Source: Cyclobacteriaceae bacterium
GTDB lineage: Bacteria > Bacteroidota > Bacteroidia > Cytophagales > Cyclobacteriaceae
Direction: 5' to 3'
DNA length: 64,000 nt
Assembly: GCA_030584025.1 (NCBI GenBank)
Contig: CP129487.1
Coordinates: forward strand, 2,666,001 to 2,730,000
Part shown: positions 52,956-60,714 of the stretch, in pieces
Layout: each line of letters opens with the position of its first letter
Numbering within the stretch: the first letter of the stretch is position 1
Made by a program: the position numbers and the translations under genes
The notes under the pieces: model-generated
Told to the model about the DNA's origin: nothing
Seen by the model: the letters and a program-made list of their open reading frames with translations, nothing else
Databases searched by the model: none

Positions 52956-53584
52956 CCGTGTAGACTAATCTGTTTTCCAATTTTATCTTTCAACCGCTGA
53001 TCGTGCGTGGCCACCAGCAACGTAGCCTGGTGTGCATTGGCTTGCTGAATCAACAAGTCGATAACCTGCGCACAACTTTTATCATCCAAAGCCGAAGTAG
53101 GTTCATCCGCTAAAATTACAGGAGGGTTATTTAAAACCGCACGGGCAATGGCAACGCGTTGCGCCTGTCCCTGACTCAGTTCAGTCACTTTGCTGTGCTT
53201 CTTTTCCGCAATGCCCAAACTTCCCAACACCTCTTCCACCTGGGTATGGTTGATAGGCAGTTCCGCGAGGTAAGGTGCCATGATTAAATTCTTTTCAACC
53301 GTGAGCGCACTGATCAGGTGGTTGCGCTGAAACACAAACCCCATGTGCTTGCCTCGAAAATGATCTAACGCTGTTTCCGACAAAGATGAAAGTTCTGTAC
53401 CCGCCACTTCAACCGATCCGGAGTAGCCGCGAAGTAACCCGCCCAACACGTGAAGCAAGGTGGTTTTACCGCTTCCGGATTCACCCAATAACAAACAGTG
53501 TTCACCTTTTTCGATGCTGAAATCCGGAAAGCGTATGCCTTTCTGGTTTCCGTAGGCGAATGACAAATTTTTAATCGTTACCAT
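52952..53584 (-). CDS. LolD/MacB-type ABC transporter ATP-binding protein
   Basis: 210 residues. Walker A GESGSGKTTLLHVLGGLL (about residue 34), signature LSQGQAQRVAIARAVL (about 135), Walker B VILADEPTSALDD (about 158) and switch His in LLVATHDQRLKDK are intact. It pairs with the downstream His-rich permease (overlapping ATGA). The cognate operon in pseudomonads is under zinc control. It is the only complete ATPase/permease pair of MacB type in the window. Confidence 0.9.
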   Translation of the reverse strand: MVTIKNLSFAYGNQKGIRFPDFSIEKGEHCLLLGESGSGKTTLLHVLGGLLRGYSGSVEVAGTELSSLSETALDHFRGKHMGFVFQRNHLISALTVEKNLIMAPYLAELPINHTQVEEVLGSLGIAEKKHSKVTELSQGQAQRVAIARAVLNNPPVILADEPTSALDDKSCAQVIDLLIQQANAHQATLLVATHDQRLKDKIGKQISLHG

Positions 53585-53593
53585 AATGCGGCT

Positions 53594-53633
53594 TAAAAAT
53601 AAAAGTCTGGTGGGTTTATTCCGCCAGACTTTT
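53594..53633 (-). terminator. Rho-independent terminator upstream of the ATPase gene
   Basis: Minus-strand AAAAGTCTGGCGG pairs with CCACCAGACTTTT (one wobble) around AATAAAC and is followed by ATTTTT. It lies between the BNR-repeat gene and the ATPase gene and would stop transcripts from the former. Confidence 0.75.
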
Positions 53634-53663
53634 GTTTATTTATTACTAAAGATTATCAATTTA

Positions 53664-53777
53664 CGTCATTGCGAACCGAAGCGGAGGCAGAGCGTTGGAG
53701 TGAAGCAATCCCAAAACTTCTAAGCAAGGGATTGCTTCACCCCGGCACGCCTACCAGCCCTTCCGTTCGCAATGACG
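53664..53777. repeat. CGTCATTGCGAA-type interspersed palindrome
   Basis: The outer arms CGTCATTGCGAA (53664-53675) and TTCGCAATGACG (53766-53777) are perfect reverse complements, as are inner arms TGAAGCAATCCC (53701-53712) and GGGATTGCTTCA (53728-53739). This sequence family occurs as short intergenic palindromes in many bacterial genomes. It sits just beyond the BNR-repeat gene stop. Confidence 0.85.
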
Positions 53778-53786
53778 GGAACTGAT

Positions 53787-56700
53787 TTAATTTTTAATTG
53801 GTTCGTAATCCTTAAACGGTGACAGCGTTACTTTTTCCATCATCTCGCGGTATTCTTTCCACGTACTTTCGTAAAAGGCGTTAACCCGCTTCACTACTTC
53901 CGCGATTTTATCTTCCGCATGTTTCACCACCCTTCTATCCGTATCGCTGATCGGATCGCGGGAGCGGCCCACATAACCCATAGCGGTATTGATATATGAA
54001 ACGGGTGTCGGATCAGGTGAACGCACAATGCCTTGGCGGTCATCTTCCTTACCTAATATATAGTCGAATAACGCATTGATGGAATCCTTTACTGCCTTGG
54101 TTTTAGCAGCCGCATCTTTCAGGTCATCGCGCTTTGCGTCTTTGATCTTCTTTTCGTATTCCTCTACAATCTCTTTTGACTCACGAAGTCTGTCGGTAGC
54201 CGTTGTAGCCAGGCTACGCAGCTTTTGCAAATCCTTAATCTGTGCGTAGCGTTGCTCATACACAGAAGTTGGAACATCCATACGCGGATCAGCTTTTACA
54301 ATAATGGAAGTTGAATCTTTCTGATCACCAAAGGTAACGCGAAGCTTATAGGTGCCCGGCAGAACGGTTGTTCCGCCAAAGCCACCAAAACCACCGCCAC
54401 CCATACCTCCGCGTGGCGCCTGGCGGGAAGGTTGACGATCACCTTTTTCATTCAGCATCCAACCCATCCGGTATACGCCATTTTCTTCGGGTGCCTTCTG
54501 GCGAATGGTGTTCACCAACTCACCCTTTGCATTGAAGATTTCCAGCTTTACGGAATCATACTTCACTCCTTTTTTCGGCTCAGGTGTAACCGGCTTGGGT
54601 TCTTCTTTGCCTTTCTTTCCCTTAGCCTCAACAGCAGCAGGCTTAGGTTGATCGGATGGCTTGTTTACCGAATACGTAATCATGGCACCGGGCTGACGGT
54701 TTTGTCCGTTGAACACGGCATTCGCATCGAAGCGCGGACCAGCCGGTTGTTGCATGGACACCAGGTATGCATCCGGAGGTGTAAACACATGAAGTGTTTT
54801 AGACGCTACTGAAGCTGACTTCGCCATCTCGCGCAGCGGACGGATATCATCCAACACATAGATGGCGCGACCAAATGTACCGATAACCAAATCGTGTTCG
54901 CGTGGGTGAATCACCATATCAATAGTTGGTGTTCCGGCCGGATAACCATTTGTCCATTTTGTCCAGTTCTTGCCTGCATCAATGGTAACGAACAATCCAT
55001 TCTCGGTTCCCAAAAACAAGAGTTTGGGTTCTACCGGATCTTGTACCACCGAAAGCGTATAACTGTTTTCACCAACTTGAGCAGGTGTAACCATACTCTC
55101 CCAGGTGGCACCGAAATCTTTTGTGCGAAACAGATAAGGCTTGTAATCAAACAATCTATAATTATTCACTACCACAAAAGCTTCACCGGCATTGTAGGTT
55201 GAAGCCTGAATTTGTGCTACCCACGCATTCTTCGGCATGCCGGCAATTTTGGCCGTAGTGTTCGTCCAGGTTTTGCCACCATCCTGTGTTACCTGCACTT
55301 GTCCATCATCCGTACCTACCCAAATCACACCTTGCTTTACCGGGCTTGGCGCGATAGCCAAAATGGTACAGTGATTTTCTGCACCAGTTGCATCCATCGT
55401 CAATCCACCACTTTCGTGTTGCTTTTGTTTGGATGGATCGTTGGTGGTTAAATCAGGTGAAATGATTTCCCAGGTGTCGCCTTTGTTGGTCGACTTATGT
55501 AAGAACTGGCTTCCATAATATATGGTTGAATTGCTCAATGGATCCTGCGCCAACGCAGCGTTCCAGTTGTAACGCAATTTCATGTTTGCATCCGGATGTG
55601 TGGGGCGAAGATTTTTTGTAAACCCGGTTTGCAAATCGAAACGCGCCAGGTTACCCCCTTGCGACATGGCGTAACCGTAACGGTTATCATCCGGATCGGG
55701 TGATGCATCAAAGCCATCACCAAATAAAACTTCCTGCCAGTAGCTGTTGCGGATACCCGCGTTGCGCCACACATAAGCCGGGCCAACCCACGAACCATTA
55801 TCCTGCATACCGCCATATACATTGTACGGATGCGCCATGTCTACATTAATGTGGTAGAACTGACCAACCGGAATGTTATCAGCAAACACCCAGGTCTTGC
55901 CCATATCGCGGGAGATGTTTAAACCACCATCGTTACCATCGATTATCATACTTGGATTTTCAGGGTGTATCCACCACGCATGGTGATCGGGGTGAACACC
56001 GTAGTAAGGCAGCAATTGTTGAAATGACTTTCCGCCATCTTCACTTACGTTTACGCGAGAGAAAATGGTATAGAGTCTGTTTTCGTTTTTCGGATCAACA
56101 TAAATCTCGAAATAATAAAACGGGCGATCGCCAATTTCACCTTTATTATTGACCATGGTCCACTTCTCACCACCATCTTCCGAACGGTACAACGCATTCT
56201 TCTTGGATTCAACCAAGGCGTACACAATGTTTGGTTTGCTTCGCGCGATGGCGAGACCCATGCGACCAAGGTCACCGGCTGGCAATCCTTCCTTATCGGA
56301 TAATTTTTTCCAGTTTTTACCGCCATCATGCGTTACATAAAGACCAGAACCCGGGCCACCTGAATTAAATGTCCACGGCATTCTGCGGTGCTCCCACATG
56401 TTGGCGAAAAGTTTATTGGGGTTGGATGGATCCATCACCAACTCAGCACAACCCGTTTTGTTATCCACAAACAGAATGCGCTCCCAGGTAGCGCCACCAT
56501 CGGTTGTTTTGTATACACCGCGTTCAGGATGTTCGCCCCAAGGTGAACCAATGGCAGCAACATAAACCGTATTCGGATTTTTCGGATCGATGATGATACG
56601 ATGAATGTGACGGGTTTTTTCGAGGCCCATCAATTGCCATGTTTTTCCACCGTCCAAAGTCTTATAAATACCGTAACCACCATTTAAACTGTTACGAGGG

Positions 56701-57023
56701 TTACCTTCACCGGTACCCACCCAAACCACGGCCGGGTTATCCTGCTGAATGGCGATGGCACCAATAGACAAAGTAGCTTCCTTGTCAAAAATCGGTTCCC
56801 ACGAAACGCCCCCGCTGGTTGAAAGCCACACACCGCCCGAAGCGGCACCGGCATAAATGATATCAGGATTGCTCACCACTGCATCGATGGCAGTGATACG
56901 GCCGCTCATGCCAGCAGGACCAATCGCTCGTGGGGTCAAACCCTTCAGCTTATCCATATCCAGTTTTTGCGACCAGGCCGGAACGATCAACATCAGGCCC
57001 AGAATGATCAGTAAAAATCTCAT
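53787..57023 (-). CDS. Secreted BNR/Asp-box propeller protein (VPS10/sortilin-like)
   Basis: 1078 residues with a signal peptide (MRFLLIILGLMLIVPAWSQK). About eleven Asp boxes are spread over residues 50-680 (DGGKTWQLM, DGGATWERI, DGGKNWKKL, DGGEKWTMV, NKGDTWEII, DGGKTWTNT, DAGKNWTKW and others), giving a pair of beta-propellers. Beyond is a Lys/Pro-rich linker (KPAAVEAKGKKGKEEPKPV), a Gly-rich stretch near 875 (GGMGGGGFGGFGG) and a helical C-terminus. Homologues are labelled glycosyl hydrolase or WD40/YVTN/BNR-like; no catalytic residues are assignable. The region lacks a sorting signal I can recognise. Confidence 0.88.
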   Translation of the reverse strand: MRFLLIILGLMLIVPAWSQKLDMDKLKGLTPRAIGPAGMSGRITAIDAVVSNPDIIYAGAASGGVWLSTSGGVSWEPIFDKEATLSIGAIAIQQDNPAVVWVGTGEGNPRNSLNGGYGIYKTLDGGKTWQLMGLEKTRHIHRIIIDPKNPNTVYVAAIGSPWGEHPERGVYKTTDGGATWERILFVDNKTGCAELVMDPSNPNKLFANMWEHRRMPWTFNSGGPGSGLYVTHDGGKNWKKLSDKEGLPAGDLGRMGLAIARSKPNIVYALVESKKNALYRSEDGGEKWTMVNNKGEIGDRPFYYFEIYVDPKNENRLYTIFSRVNVSEDGGKSFQQLLPYYGVHPDHHAWWIHPENPSMIIDGNDGGLNISRDMGKTWVFADNIPVGQFYHINVDMAHPYNVYGGMQDNGSWVGPAYVWRNAGIRNSYWQEVLFGDGFDASPDPDDNRYGYAMSQGGNLARFDLQTGFTKNLRPTHPDANMKLRYNWNAALAQDPLSNSTIYYGSQFLHKSTNKGDTWEIISPDLTTNDPSKQKQHESGGLTMDATGAENHCTILAIAPSPVKQGVIWVGTDDGQVQVTQDGGKTWTNTTAKIAGMPKNAWVAQIQASTYNAGEAFVVVNNYRLFDYKPYLFRTKDFGATWESMVTPAQVGENSYTLSVVQDPVEPKLLFLGTENGLFVTIDAGKNWTKWTNGYPAGTPTIDMVIHPREHDLVIGTFGRAIYVLDDIRPLREMAKSASVASKTLHVFTPPDAYLVSMQQPAGPRFDANAVFNGQNRQPGAMITYSVNKPSDQPKPAAVEAKGKKGKEEPKPVTPEPKKGVKYDSVKLEIFNAKGELVNTIRQKAPEENGVYRMGWMLNEKGDRQPSRQAPRGGMGGGGFGGFGGTTVLPGTYKLRVTFGDQKDSTSIIVKADPRMDVPTSVYEQRYAQIKDLQKLRSLATTATDRLRESKEIVEEYEKKIKDAKRDDLKDAAAKTKAVKDSINALFDYILGKEDDRQGIVRSPDPTPVSYINTAMGYVGRSRDPISDTDRRVVKHAEDKIAEVVKRVNAFYESTWKEYREMMEKVTLSPFKDYEPIKN

Positions 57024-57166
57024 AGGTTGTAATTTTTTAGATGGGCTAAGATACCATTCTGCATCGCGTTTTACAGAAGCACTTTACTAAACCGGATTTT
57101 TTTAGGATAGATCGCCCGCAGGTTATATAAGCGGCTGCGGAAAATTTTCGGATCAAGTAAGGGTCA

Positions 57167-57198
57167 CATAGGGGTAAAGCGACTTTGGGTTGTCATAC
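57167..57198 (+). promoter_or_regulatory. ECF-sigma promoter of the sigma/fecR/STN operon
   Basis: CATAGGGGTAA (57167-57177), an 11-base gap, then GTTGTCATAC (57189-57198). The same two blocks with the same gap precede the TonB receptor at 60715. The GGGGTAA and GTC(A/G)TA blocks resemble minus-35 and minus-10 sequences of Bacteroidota ECF sigma factors. It lies 50 bases before the sigma start. Confidence 0.65.
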
Positions 57199-57247
57199 TA
57201 TCAAAAACCGCCTAAAACCTTAACTTGCGCAGAAACTGAAAGGCCAG

Positions 57248-57826
57248 GTGCAATCATCAACCGAAAGTTTTAGTGCAATCCGTTTGGGCGACCTAAGCGC
57301 TTTTGAGATGATGTTTAAAACCTACTATAAACCCTTGTGCCGATATGCCTCTACGTTTGTGGGCGATCCCGAAGACGCTGAGGAAGTTGTGCAAGCTGCC
57401 TTTATCGGGATATGGGAAAAACGCCAACACATCGACATTACCACTTCCGTAAAAGCGTACCTGTACCGGGCCATTCGAAATGCCTGCCTGAATGAAATCA
57501 AACATCAGAAGGTAAAGCAACTCTATGCCGACCACGAACTGAAGTCAGGAGAAAAATATGCCGAAGCTACCGACCAGGGTACCCTTCGTGGCGAACTGGA
57601 AGAAAAAATTAAAACTGCGCTGTTGGCCTTGCCCGAGCAGTGTCGCATTATTTTTCAGTTGAGCCGGTTTGAAGAATTGAAATATCAGGAAATAGCCGAT
57701 CAGTTAAATCTCTCTGTGAAAACGGTAGAGAACCAGATGGGCAAAGCCTTGAAAATTATGCGTGAACAATTACGCGACTACCTGCCACTGATTGCCATAC
57801 TCATGAACGGATTGTTGGAGCCATGA
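57248..57826 (+). CDS. ECF RNA polymerase sigma factor, FecI type
   Basis: 192 residues starting at a GTG; there is no ATG before residue 21 and the family-typical start (FSAIRLGDLSAFEMMFKTYY) needs the earlier codon. Region 2 contains DAEEVVQAAFIGIWEKR (about 48-64) and region 4 YQEIADQLNLSVKTVENQMG (about 147-166). The next gene, FecR-like, overlaps by four bases, so this is a sigma/anti-sigma pair. Its own upstream promoter carries the motif found before the TonB receptor, indicating autoregulation. Confidence 0.93.
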   Translation: MQSSTESFSAIRLGDLSAFEMMFKTYYKPLCRYASTFVGDPEDAEEVVQAAFIGIWEKRQHIDITTSVKAYLYRAIRNACLNEIKHQKVKQLYADHELKSGEKYAEATDQGTLRGELEEKIKTALLALPEQCRIIFQLSRFEELKYQEIADQLNLSVKTVENQMGKALKIMREQLRDYLPLIAILMNGLLEP

Positions 57827-58794
57827 ACGGAGAAGGATACGATATGGATGAGTTGGTTGGTAAGTACATTACCGGGGAAGCTACTGAACAGGAAAAGCAG
57901 TTGGTTCGGGAGTGGTGTGCCCTATCGGATGAGAATCAAAAATATTTCGATCACGCTAAACTGATTTATGAAAAAGCACAGGTTGATGACGGACATGAAT
58001 ATAATGCAGAAGCAGCCTGGGAAAAGGTGAAAGAAAAAATCAATGTTGGTAAAGTCCGAAAATTACCCATGGTAAACCTGTGGCGTGTGGCGGCCAGCCT
58101 GTTGCTGATCAGTGTGCTCTCCTATTTTCTGCATTGGCAGTTTTTCAGTACCGAGCAACTTCAGTTAGCCAGCGAAGTTGAAGTAGTTACGCAAACGCTT
58201 GCCGACAACACAGAAATAGCGTTGAATAAAAACAGCGCAGCTGAAGTGGTGTACAACGAGCGAAAAAAGACAGGTGTTATAAAACTAAAAGGTGAAGCTA
58301 CCATTACCATAAAGCCTGATAAAAAAGTTGAGTGGCTGGTGCAAACCGATGAACTGTTTATTCGGGATATCGGCACCACCTTTAATGTAAATGCATACAC
58401 AGATAATCCAATCGTTGAAGTTTCAGTGATTGAAGGCGAAGTCCAGTTTTACTCCAACCAGGACGAAGGCATTTCCATAAAAGCCGGTGAAAAAGGATTG
58501 TTCGATAAATCCACCAAACAATTTTCGAAGGCCGAAGCCAACCCGAATGTGATTGCCTATAAAACACTGGAATTCACATTCGATGATATCGCCCTGACAG
58601 AGGCTGTGAATCAACTTAGTCAGGTTTACAACCGAAAAATTGTAGTTACTGAAAACATCAAAACATGTCGCCTCACAGTAAGCTTTACGAATGAAAGCCT
58701 GGAAACCATTCTGGGAATAATTTCCGAAACCCTTAACCTTACCGTAACCGACACAGGAACAGAAATAATTCTTGATGGAGTGGGTTGCCCATAA
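57823..58794 (+). CDS. FecR-type anti-sigma factor
   Basis: 323 residues. The cytoplasmic N-terminus (about 1-80; YITGEATEQEKQLVREWC) would bind the sigma factor; one membrane helix at about 87-105; FecR periplasmic domain (about 115-235, LNKNSAAEVVYNER ... EGEVQFYSNQDEG); and a DUF4974-like C-terminus (about 250-320, LTEAVNQLSQVYNRKIVV). The C-terminal part is homologous to STN and is expected to contact the signalling domain of the outer-membrane partner. It overlaps the sigma gene (ATGA) and is followed 49 bases later by the STN protein. Confidence 0.92.
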   Translation: MNGEGYDMDELVGKYITGEATEQEKQLVREWCALSDENQKYFDHAKLIYEKAQVDDGHEYNAEAAWEKVKEKINVGKVRKLPMVNLWRVAASLLLISVLSYFLHWQFFSTEQLQLASEVEVVTQTLADNTEIALNKNSAAEVVYNERKKTGVIKLKGEATITIKPDKKVEWLVQTDELFIRDIGTTFNVNAYTDNPIVEVSVIEGEVQFYSNQDEGISIKAGEKGLFDKSTKQFSKAEANPNVIAYKTLEFTFDDIALTEAVNQLSQVYNRKIVVTENIKTCRLTVSFTNESLETILGIISETLNLTVTDTGTEIILDGVGCP

Positions 58795-58843
58795 GAAACC
58801 TTATCGCCAATCTCCCGTTAGTGACTGCGTCTCTTGTCTATTT

Positions 58844-60508
58844 ATGAGATCCTTTCTCTGTGTATTCATTCTAATCGGCTCTTTACCCGTATTGGCCCAA
58901 CAGGTGCCCGTGCTTGAACGGCAGGTATCCATTCAGGCTCAGGATGAACGCCTTGATATTTTCTTAAAAAGACTTTCGCAGGAATCCGGATGTGTGTTTT
59001 CCTATAGTGCCTCCTCGCTTGATGTGTCGCGATCTGTTTCCTATGAATTTGAACAGCAAACCACCCGTGAAATATTAGAGACTGTTTTTGATGGCAACAT
59101 CAAAATGAAACAAAAAGGAGTGTACGTCATTCTTACACCGGCTCCCAATGTCTCAAAAGAAGTAGTTATTCGCGGGTATATTGTAGATGAGACCTCCGGT
59201 TCACGAATCGGTAACGCTACGGTTTACAACCCGGTTACGCTTCGTTCGGTTACAACCGATCAATACGGATACTTTGAGTACGTGGTGAAGAAACCAACTA
59301 CTTATGATTACAAACTCATTGTTAAAAAAGTTGATTACACCGATACGGTTCTGTTGGCTCCGCAAAAGCGTTCATCGTTCCAAAAGATTTCCATTCGCAT
59401 TGATAAAGAGAAACTGAATAACGTGGGCGAAAGCCTCGCGAAACCCGCAGTGAAATTTTGGTCGTGGACGAAACGTTCCGTGGCCAGTATTCACCTAACC
59501 AACATGCGCGATACCATTCACCGCACGTGGCAGGTTTCGTTTGTTCCATTTGTAGGCACCAACCGCAAGTTAAGCGGCAGTGTTACCAACGATTGGTCGT
59601 TCAACATGATTGGTGGTTATTCGGCAGGAACCAACAAAGCTGAATTCGGAGGCGTGTTCAACATCAACACCAGCAATGTAAAAGCCTTCCAGGCTGCTGG
59701 TGTGTTTAACCTGAATGGCGGTGAAACCAAAGGTGTTCAATTGGGCGGAACATTCAACTTAAATCTTCAGTCAGCAAGCGGAGTACAGGCTGCAGGATTT
59801 GCAAACCTTAACATGCAAAATATGCAAGGCGTACAACTTGCCGGTTTCTTAAACCTGACCGGTAAACACACCACAGGGGCACAGGTGTCAGGCTTTGCCA
59901 ACATCAGTAAATCCATCAGCGGTTCGCAGGTATCAGGCTTTGTGAATATCGCGAAGCAAATTTCCGGATCGCAAATCGGCTTTCTTAACATAGCCGATAG
60001 CATTCGGGGTGTCCCTATTGGTTTTTTAAGCTTTGTGGCCAAGGGATACCACACGCTAGAACTGGGTGTCGATGAAGTGATGCCGGTCAGTATTTCTTTT
60101 CGAACAGGTGTTCGTGTTTTCTATAATATTATCAGCGTTGGTGTTCGACCGGAAAAAGCGGATACTGTTGTGTGGTCGTTTGGTTATGGTGTGGGCACCT
60201 CGCCACGCATTTTGAAAAAACTGTACCTGAACATTGAGGTAACGGCCAATCAAATCAATAAAGGCAATATAGAAGCATTGAATGTTATAAACCGCATGTA
60301 TGCAGGATTGGATTTTCAGGTCGCCAAAAATTTTGCCCTCTATGCCGGGCCAACGGTTTCCATTCGCATATACGATACTACCTTCAATCGACATCCGGAA
60401 TTGTTTACCTACTACACACCGACAATTCAATCCGAACGAACCTACACGCAACATGACCTTGCTTCACAAATCTGGTGGGGCTTCAGAGCGGGCATTCGAT
60501 TGTTTTAA
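58844..60508 (+). CDS. STN-domain outer-membrane-like protein with LA_2272-type repeats
   Basis: 554 residues from the ATG at 58844 (MRSFLCVFILIGSLPVLAQQ, a signal peptide); the frame is open to a TTG at 58772 but would overlap fecR. Residues about 25-95 form an STN domain (QVSIQAQDERLDIFLKRL, GNIKMKQKGVYVILTP), then a carboxypeptidase-like beta domain (VIRGYIVDETSGSRIGNA). Residues about 245-410 repeat a G-x-x-N-(L/I)-(N) pattern about eight to ten times (AGVFNLNGGETKGVQLGG, AGFANLNMQNMQGVQLAG). The C-terminus ends GIRLF, barrel-like. There is no plug domain, so it is not a TonB receptor. It is the third gene of the sigma/fecR operon. Confidence 0.85.
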   Translation: MRSFLCVFILIGSLPVLAQQVPVLERQVSIQAQDERLDIFLKRLSQESGCVFSYSASSLDVSRSVSYEFEQQTTREILETVFDGNIKMKQKGVYVILTPAPNVSKEVVIRGYIVDETSGSRIGNATVYNPVTLRSVTTDQYGYFEYVVKKPTTYDYKLIVKKVDYTDTVLLAPQKRSSFQKISIRIDKEKLNNVGESLAKPAVKFWSWTKRSVASIHLTNMRDTIHRTWQVSFVPFVGTNRKLSGSVTNDWSFNMIGGYSAGTNKAEFGGVFNINTSNVKAFQAAGVFNLNGGETKGVQLGGTFNLNLQSASGVQAAGFANLNMQNMQGVQLAGFLNLTGKHTTGAQVSGFANISKSISGSQVSGFVNIAKQISGSQIGFLNIADSIRGVPIGFLSFVAKGYHTLELGVDEVMPVSISFRTGVRVFYNIISVGVRPEKADTVVWSFGYGVGTSPRILKKLYLNIEVTANQINKGNIEALNVINRMYAGLDFQVAKNFALYAGPTVSIRIYDTTFNRHPELFTYYTPTIQSERTYTQHDLASQIWWGFRAGIRLF

Positions 60509-60525
60509 AGTCAACTTAAAGTTCA

Positions 60526-60625
60526 AACCACAAAGGTCACCGAGGCAGCACAAAGGGCACAAAGAGTTGCGCGTTAAACATTTTACTTGGAGGACTTTGC
60601 GCCTTCTTTGTGTCACTTTGTGGTT
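60526..60625. repeat. AACCACAAAG palindromic repeat, copy C
   Basis: AACCACAAAGGTCACCGAGG... pairs imperfectly with ...CTTTGTGTCACTTTGTGGTT. It lies 17 bases beyond the STN gene and 34 bases before the receptor promoter. It is a longer relative of copies A and B, and closest to copy D. Confidence 0.75.
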
Positions 60626-60659
60626 AACCTGAGATACTTTTTAAAAAAATTTAAAGCTG

Positions 60660-60691
60660 CATAGGGGTAACACCACATTCAGTTGTCGTAG
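60660..60691 (+). promoter_or_regulatory. ECF-sigma promoter of the TonB receptor
   Basis: CATAGGGGTAA (60660-60670), 11 bases, GTTGTCGTAG (60682-60691). Eleven of eleven bases in the first block and eight of ten in the second match the sigma-gene promoter. It lies 24 bases before the ATG. Confidence 0.65.
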
Positions 60692-60714
60692 AGATAAACT
60701 GAATCACAAACCCC

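Noticed and set aside
53787..57023. Calling the propeller protein a glycosidase or sialidase.
   Set aside because: Asp boxes mark the fold, not activity; no catalytic Arg triad or nucleophile could be identified.
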